Shown in pieces: positions 53,047-56,296 of a stretch of 56,296 bases of DNA. This DNA comes from CAZWDL01 sp964632995. GTDB lineage: Bacteria > Bacteroidota > Bacteroidia > Chitinophagales > Saprospiraceae. The notes below the pieces were generated by a model. That model was not told where the DNA came from, made no database searches, and saw only the letters and a program-made list of their open reading frames with translations. Each line of letters starts with the position of its first letter. Position 1 is the stretch's first letter. The stretch is from positions 1 to 56,296 of the forward strand of contig CAZWDL010000037.1 of assembly GCA_964632995.1 (NCBI GenBank), written 5' to 3'. A program made the position numbers and the translations under genes.

Positions 53047-53898
53047 ATGATTCCCGCAAAATTTGATTATCATAAAGCCGACACCGTTGACGAAGCCTTG
53101 TCTATGCTCAAAGAACACGGCATGGATGCCAAACTGTTGGCTGGCGGCCACAGCCTGCTGCCCGCAATGAAACTCCGGCTCAACATGCCGGGCGTGCTGA
53201 TCGATATCGGCCGCATCCCCGAGCTGCGCTTCATTAAAGAAGAAGGAGATGAGATCGTCATCGGCGCCGCCTCGACGCACCACGACATTGCCCGCTCCGA
53301 GTTGCTGCAGGACATCATTCCGATGATGAACCAAGCCGCCGAGCTGATCGGCGACGTGCAGGTGCGCAACATGGGTACCTTGGGCGGCAGCATCGCCCAT
53401 GCTGATCCCGCCGCCGACTGGCCCGCTCTCTTACTGGCAGCTGACGCCAAGGTCGTGGTCAAAGGCCCGAATGGCGGCCGCAGCATCGACGCCAGCGATT
53501 TCTTCACCGGCTTCTACATGACTGCGCTGGAGCCGGAGGAGATCATCACTGAGATCCGCCTGCCGGCGCCCCCGCCAAATACGGGCAGCAGCTATCAGAA
53601 ATTCATGCAGCCGGCCTCGCGTTTCGCTATTGTGGGCTGCGCCGCTATGGTCACCAAGAAGGGTGGGGCTTGCGACCGCGTACGCGTCGGCTTCGCCGGC
53701 GTAGCCGATGCGCCCTTCCGCGATACCGCCGTCGAAGCAGCCTTGCAGGGCCAAGAGCCTACGGAGGAAAACATCGGCGCCGCCGCTGAAAAAGCCGCCG
53801 CCGATGCCGATATCATGAGTGATCACTTCGCTTCCGAAGCGTATCGCAAACACTTGGCGCGCGTGTACGCAAAACGGGCTTTGATGGCAGCCGTTTAG
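53047..53898 (+). CDS. coxM: FAD-binding medium subunit of a molybdenum hydroxylase (CoxM)
   Basis: A 283-residue flavoprotein subunit. The FAD-binding motifs AGGHSLLPAMKLRL and TLGGSIAHADPAADWPA are intact, and the C-terminal domain has the FAGVADAPFRDTAVEAAL pattern. It receives electrons from the CoxS clusters and delivers them to the respiratory chain. The operon order is G-S-L-M-D, where classical form I operons read M-S-L. Spacer to coxL is 124 bases. Confidence 0.93.
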   Translation: MIPAKFDYHKADTVDEALSMLKEHGMDAKLLAGGHSLLPAMKLRLNMPGVLIDIGRIPELRFIKEEGDEIVIGAASTHHDIARSELLQDIIPMMNQAAELIGDVQVRNMGTLGGSIAHADPAADWPALLLAADAKVVVKGPNGGRSIDASDFFTGFYMTALEPEEIITEIRLPAPPPNTGSSYQKFMQPASRFAIVGCAAMVTKKGGACDRVRVGFAGVADAPFRDTAVEAALQGQEPTEENIGAAAEKAAADADIMSDHFASEAYRKHLARVYAKRALMAAV

Positions 53899-53970
53899 AC
53901 TGGTGGGCGAAGCTGTGCTTTGCGAAAGGCCAGGAGAAAAGACCTTCGTCCTTAACGGAAAATTTCCAAA

Positions 53971-54036
53971 CCACAGAGAACCCAGTGGATACAGGGCAGT
54001 CACGCTGTAAAATCTTGTGCCCCTGTGTCTCTGTGG
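53971..54036. repeat. Imperfect inverted repeat of the CCACAGAG type
   Basis: CCACAGAG (53971-53978) pairs with CTCTGTGG (54029-54036), and inside ACAGGG (53991-53996) with CCCTGT (54021-54026). It is related in its ends to the element at 15892-15949. It lies in the coxM-coxD spacer. Confidence 0.5.
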
Positions 54037-54091
54037 TGTATTTTGCTCTTCGCCACGGCGGGGAGATTCAGACAATACTGAGTTTCAACTG

Positions 54092-54991
54092 ATGAAGAAC
54101 AAAGAGTTGGACCGCATCCGCGATATGCTCAACGAGCAAGGCTACATCACCGAGCCGGCGATCGTGATGTCCGTATACCTCGCAATGCAGCTCAAAAAGC
54201 CACTGCTCATAGAAGGGCCGGCAGGCGTAGGCAAAACCGAGATCGCCAAAGTCATGGCTAAAGCCCTGGATACCGACCTCATCCGCCTGCAGTGCTACGA
54301 AGGTCTTGACGCTACCCACGCACTCTACGAATGGAACTACCAGCAGCAGTTGCTGCACCTGAAGATGGAAGAGCGGAGTGAAAAAACGATGGAAGAAAAG
54401 GAAAAAAACATCTTCAGCGATAAATTTCTGCTGAAGCGCCCTCTGCTGCAGGCAATCACCCACCACAAGATGCCCGTACTGCTCATTGACGAAATTGACC
54501 GCGCCGATGAGGAGTTCGAGAGTTTTCTGCTGGAAGTGCTCTCCGATTGGCAAATCAGTATTCCGGAGATCGGCACGGTAAAGGCCACCCATATCCCGCA
54601 GGTGATCGTCACCAGCAACCGCGTCCGGGAGCTGTCGGAAGCCCTGCGGCGCCGCTGCCTGTACCTGTGGATAGAATATCCGGAATTTGAAAAGGAACTG
54701 CGCATCGTCAAGAACAAAGTACCCAAGATCGATGAGCGACTGGCTGAAGAGATCTGTGCTTTCATGCAGGAATTGCGGCAGCAGCGCCTGGAAAAGACAC
54801 CGGGTATCGCCGAAACGCTCGACTGGGCCCTCGCTCTCGCCGGCCTGCATATCGATCACCTCGATAAGGAGATCGTCGAATCGACCCTGGGCATCGTCCT
54901 CAAGGACTGGCAGGATATCCGGCAGACGCAGCTATCGCTATCGGAGTTATTTGAAAAGGTAGGGGTGAGCTCCAAACTAGAAGATCTGTAA
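54092..54991 (+). CDS. coxD: CoxD-like MoxR AAA+ ATPase
   Basis: A 299-residue AAA+ ATPase. Walker A is EGPAGVGKTE, Walker B is LLIDEIDRADEEFE, and the sensor 1 region is VIVTSNRVRELSEALRRRC. CoxD-type ATPases help mature the molybdenum site of the large subunit. ATG 54092 is preferred: the longer frame from 54017 adds residues that overlap the repeat. CoxE, the von Willebrand partner normally next to it, is not in the 1.3 kb to the right. The next frame starts directly after its stop. Confidence 0.9.
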   Translation: MKNKELDRIRDMLNEQGYITEPAIVMSVYLAMQLKKPLLIEGPAGVGKTEIAKVMAKALDTDLIRLQCYEGLDATHALYEWNYQQQLLHLKMEERSEKTMEEKEKNIFSDKFLLKRPLLQAITHHKMPVLLIDEIDRADEEFESFLLEVLSDWQISIPEIGTVKATHIPQVIVTSNRVRELSEALRRRCLYLWIEYPEFEKELRIVKNKVPKIDERLAEEICAFMQELRQQRLEKTPGIAETLDWALALAGLHIDHLDKEIVESTLGIVLKDWQDIRQTQLSLSELFEKVGVSSKLEDL

Positions 54992-55399
54992 ATGCCCCGG
55001 ATCAAATCTATTCTGATATTTGCCCTGCTAACCGTACTGACTCAGGTGGGCGCACTAGTCTATAAACCTGTTGGGGGTTATTATCAGGAAAAACCAAGTC
55101 GTCCGGTTGAAAAGCCGGCTCTTACGGTTAGGCAGCTTTCTGACGCTCTATCTTCTGGCAACCTTGTTCCTCATTCCACCTGTCGCCCGGCACTTTGGCC
55201 AGGCGCCGCTTCCCTGGAAAGCCTCGGAAACCACTCCCATCGCTCCCAGAAACTTGTCATCCTATCACCAAAATCCTTATCTTTATTCCGCTTCTCTTTC
55301 TGCATCTTTACAATGGCCTCCGGTTTACTACCCTTTGCTGCCCTTACAACCGAACCTGTCTGAGCTATCTGTGAAAGATAAATCTAAACCCTGGAAATA
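54992..55399 (+). pseudogene. Frameshifted small membrane protein gene
   Basis: ATG 54992 touches the coxD stop and opens a hydrophobic start (MPRIKSILIFALLTVLTQVG). In that frame the sequence soon becomes low in quality, while the +1 frame from about 55071 reads LKSRLLRLGSFLTLYLLATL and FLIPPVARHFGQAPLP, a second membrane helix with a plausible soluble start. The switch lies near the run GGGGG (55073-55077). Either a one-base change has broken the gene, or it is a sequencing error. I do not recognise a named family with certainty. Confidence 0.5.
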
Positions 55400-55912
55400 A
55401 TGATCACTAAGACGCTGCTTTTTTCCGTACTACTCTTGTTGCCGCTTACCGGCACTGTCCAGCAAAGCCCCACGGATACTCCGCCGGAAGTGCCTCCTGC
55501 TTCCTCCATTCAATGGATGACCCTCGACCAGGCGATCGACGCCTGCCGCCGTCGCGGCCGCCTCATACTGATCGATATGTATACCGACTGGTGCCGCTGG
55601 TGCAAGGAAATGGACCGGGATACCTTCCGCGATCCGAAAGTGGCGGCGTATATCAACAAGTACTACTACCCGGTGAAATTCAACGTGGAAAAGGCAGGCC
55701 CTGTACATTTCCGCGGCAAAACTTACCAGTTGCTCGATGCCGGCTCTAAGCAAATCCATGCCCTCGCCTGGGAGCTGCTCGACGGCAAACTCGCCTACCC
55801 CGCCTTCGTCGTCCTTGACCCTTACCTGAGAACCGTCCACGTCACCAAAGGATACTGGAAACCGGAGCCTTTTCTCACCGAAATCAAGTGGCTGGTCAGG
55901 CAGCAGAGGTAA
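55400..55912 (+). CDS. Exported thioredoxin-like protein
   Basis: A 170-residue protein with a signal peptide (residues 1-22, hydrophobic LLFSVLLLLPLTG) and a thioredoxin fold. The redox motif is WCRWC with Cys65 and Cys68, in MYTDWCRWCKEMDRDTF, and the cis-proline lies in LAYPAFVVLD. The DWC.WCK...TF form is typical of thioredoxin_7/DsbD-C-terminal-like proteins that handle disulfides or metallate proteins in the periplasm. It may be co-transcribed with the frameshifted gene upstream. Confidence 0.85.
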   Translation: MITKTLLFSVLLLLPLTGTVQQSPTDTPPEVPPASSIQWMTLDQAIDACRRRGRLILIDMYTDWCRWCKEMDRDTFRDPKVAAYINKYYYPVKFNVEKAGPVHFRGKTYQLLDAGSKQIHALAWELLDGKLAYPAFVVLDPYLRTVHVTKGYWKPEPFLTEIKWLVRQQR

Positions 55913-56085
55913 GATGGAAGGGGCGCTGCTTATGCTGCCCTGCTTTCATCGTCTGACTAATTGAGAATGAAATTTGTTTGAAGCTGTTCCAGGTCAGGCT
56001 ATCTGGCGTAGAGGCGTTGTTTTCCGGCTTTTCACCGTCCGTAGCGGGCAGCGGTTCTGCTGTGGTTCTGTCGGATGTTACTCCT
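55913..56085. other. Intergenic region after the thioredoxin gene
   Basis: No gene, terminator or promoter could be supported here. It leads into the repeat element that reaches the window edge. Confidence 0.4.
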
Positions 56086-56296
56086 AACCCGGATTATTCA
56101 TGAGTTAATCTACTACGAAGCCAAACTGCCCGCCATTCTTGGGTGTCCTTCCCGACCCTTTGGGTACGGGGCAGGCTGTCAGTCGATGCTCACCGTATCT
56201 GGGGATACGGCTGCGCGTCTCCTTTCTGCCTGCCCGTCTGGGCGGGAGTCCAAGCCTGGCAACCATTTTGGCTTCTCGTGACGAAGAACCCATGAA
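56086..56296. mobile_element. Terminal-inverted-repeat element cut by the window edge
   Basis: AACCCGGATTATTCATG (56086-56102) is the complement of the end sequence CATGAATAATCCGGG seen at 22061 and 46295. The window ends in CCCATGAA (56289-56296), which appears to be the beginning of the matching right end, giving an element of about 215-220 bases. Inside, CTACTACGAAG near the left end and ACGAAG near the right end match the 22 kb copy. There is no open frame of note, so it is a non-autonomous, MITE-like repeat. The true right end is outside the window. Confidence 0.55.

Overview
The window reads as chromosome of a member of the Bacteroidota, most likely a Saprospirales/Lewinella-like marine or sludge lineage. 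The grounds are: Bacteroidota-restricted families (DUF4837, DUF4834, DUF3127, a GT117/DUF2723 protein, SusC/SusD remnants, a CtaA/COX15 heme A synthase), a mevalonate-pathway decarboxylase, promoters of the TTTG-N20-TAnnTTTG type, A-rich leaders instead of strong Shine-Dalgarno sites, and a moderate GC content. No rRNA, tRNA, CRISPR array, prophage or intact insertion sequence was seen. The lineage is inference from gene content.

Layout. 0-6 kb: a consensus parS palindrome (220-235), an M1 aminopeptidase, mevalonate diphosphate decarboxylase, a rhodanese lipoprotein and a PLP-dependent acyltransferase-like enzyme. 6-10 kb (minus strand): an Nramp-like transporter with a changed metal site and two membrane glycosyltransferases. 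10-14 kb: a VanX-type dipeptidase lipoprotein, a MoxR ATPase and a DUF4837 lipoprotein. 14-20 kb (minus): HtpG, a gap with several terminator-like hairpins that may be a small-RNA cluster, RpiB and a 1027-residue GT117 protein. 20-24 kb: DUF4834, an RluA-type pseudouridine synthase, RsmG, an ArsC-like protein without its cysteine, and DUF3127. 24-28 kb (minus): peroxiredoxin, M23 peptidase, Aat, CtaA.

The intergenic space 28.0-28.6 kb carries a dense group of DnaA-box-like 9-mers beside an AT-rich stretch, where gene direction switches from minus to plus. Two more boxes lie on the other side of ctaA. With parS 28 kb away and rsmG 7 kb away, this is a good candidate for the chromosomal origin.

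28.6-45 kb is mostly plus-strand housekeeping: an SRAP/HMCES-type DNA-protein crosslink protein, Dtd, a MazG-like hydrolase, PrsW, a queuosine-tRNA mannosyltransferase homologue (minus), a SpoIIE-type phosphatase, a TM2/TPR protein, then a tight run CBS - Omp85-like - NAD kinase - cyclase - TPR membrane protein, followed by a nucleotidyltransferase, a sugar-kinase-like phosphotransferase and a large secreted GH2 beta-galactosidase.

45-49 kb is a decay zone: a methylmalonyl-CoA mutase C-terminal scrap with stops, palindromic repeats, and a SusC signal peptide and plug fused by deletions to a headless SusD. 49.4-55 kb holds an intact molybdenum hydroxylase operon in the order coxG-coxS-coxL-coxM-coxD; CoxL has the form II motif AYRGAGR, so its substrate may not be CO. 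A frameshifted small gene, a secreted thioredoxin-like protein and a terminal-inverted-repeat element cut by the window edge close the sequence.
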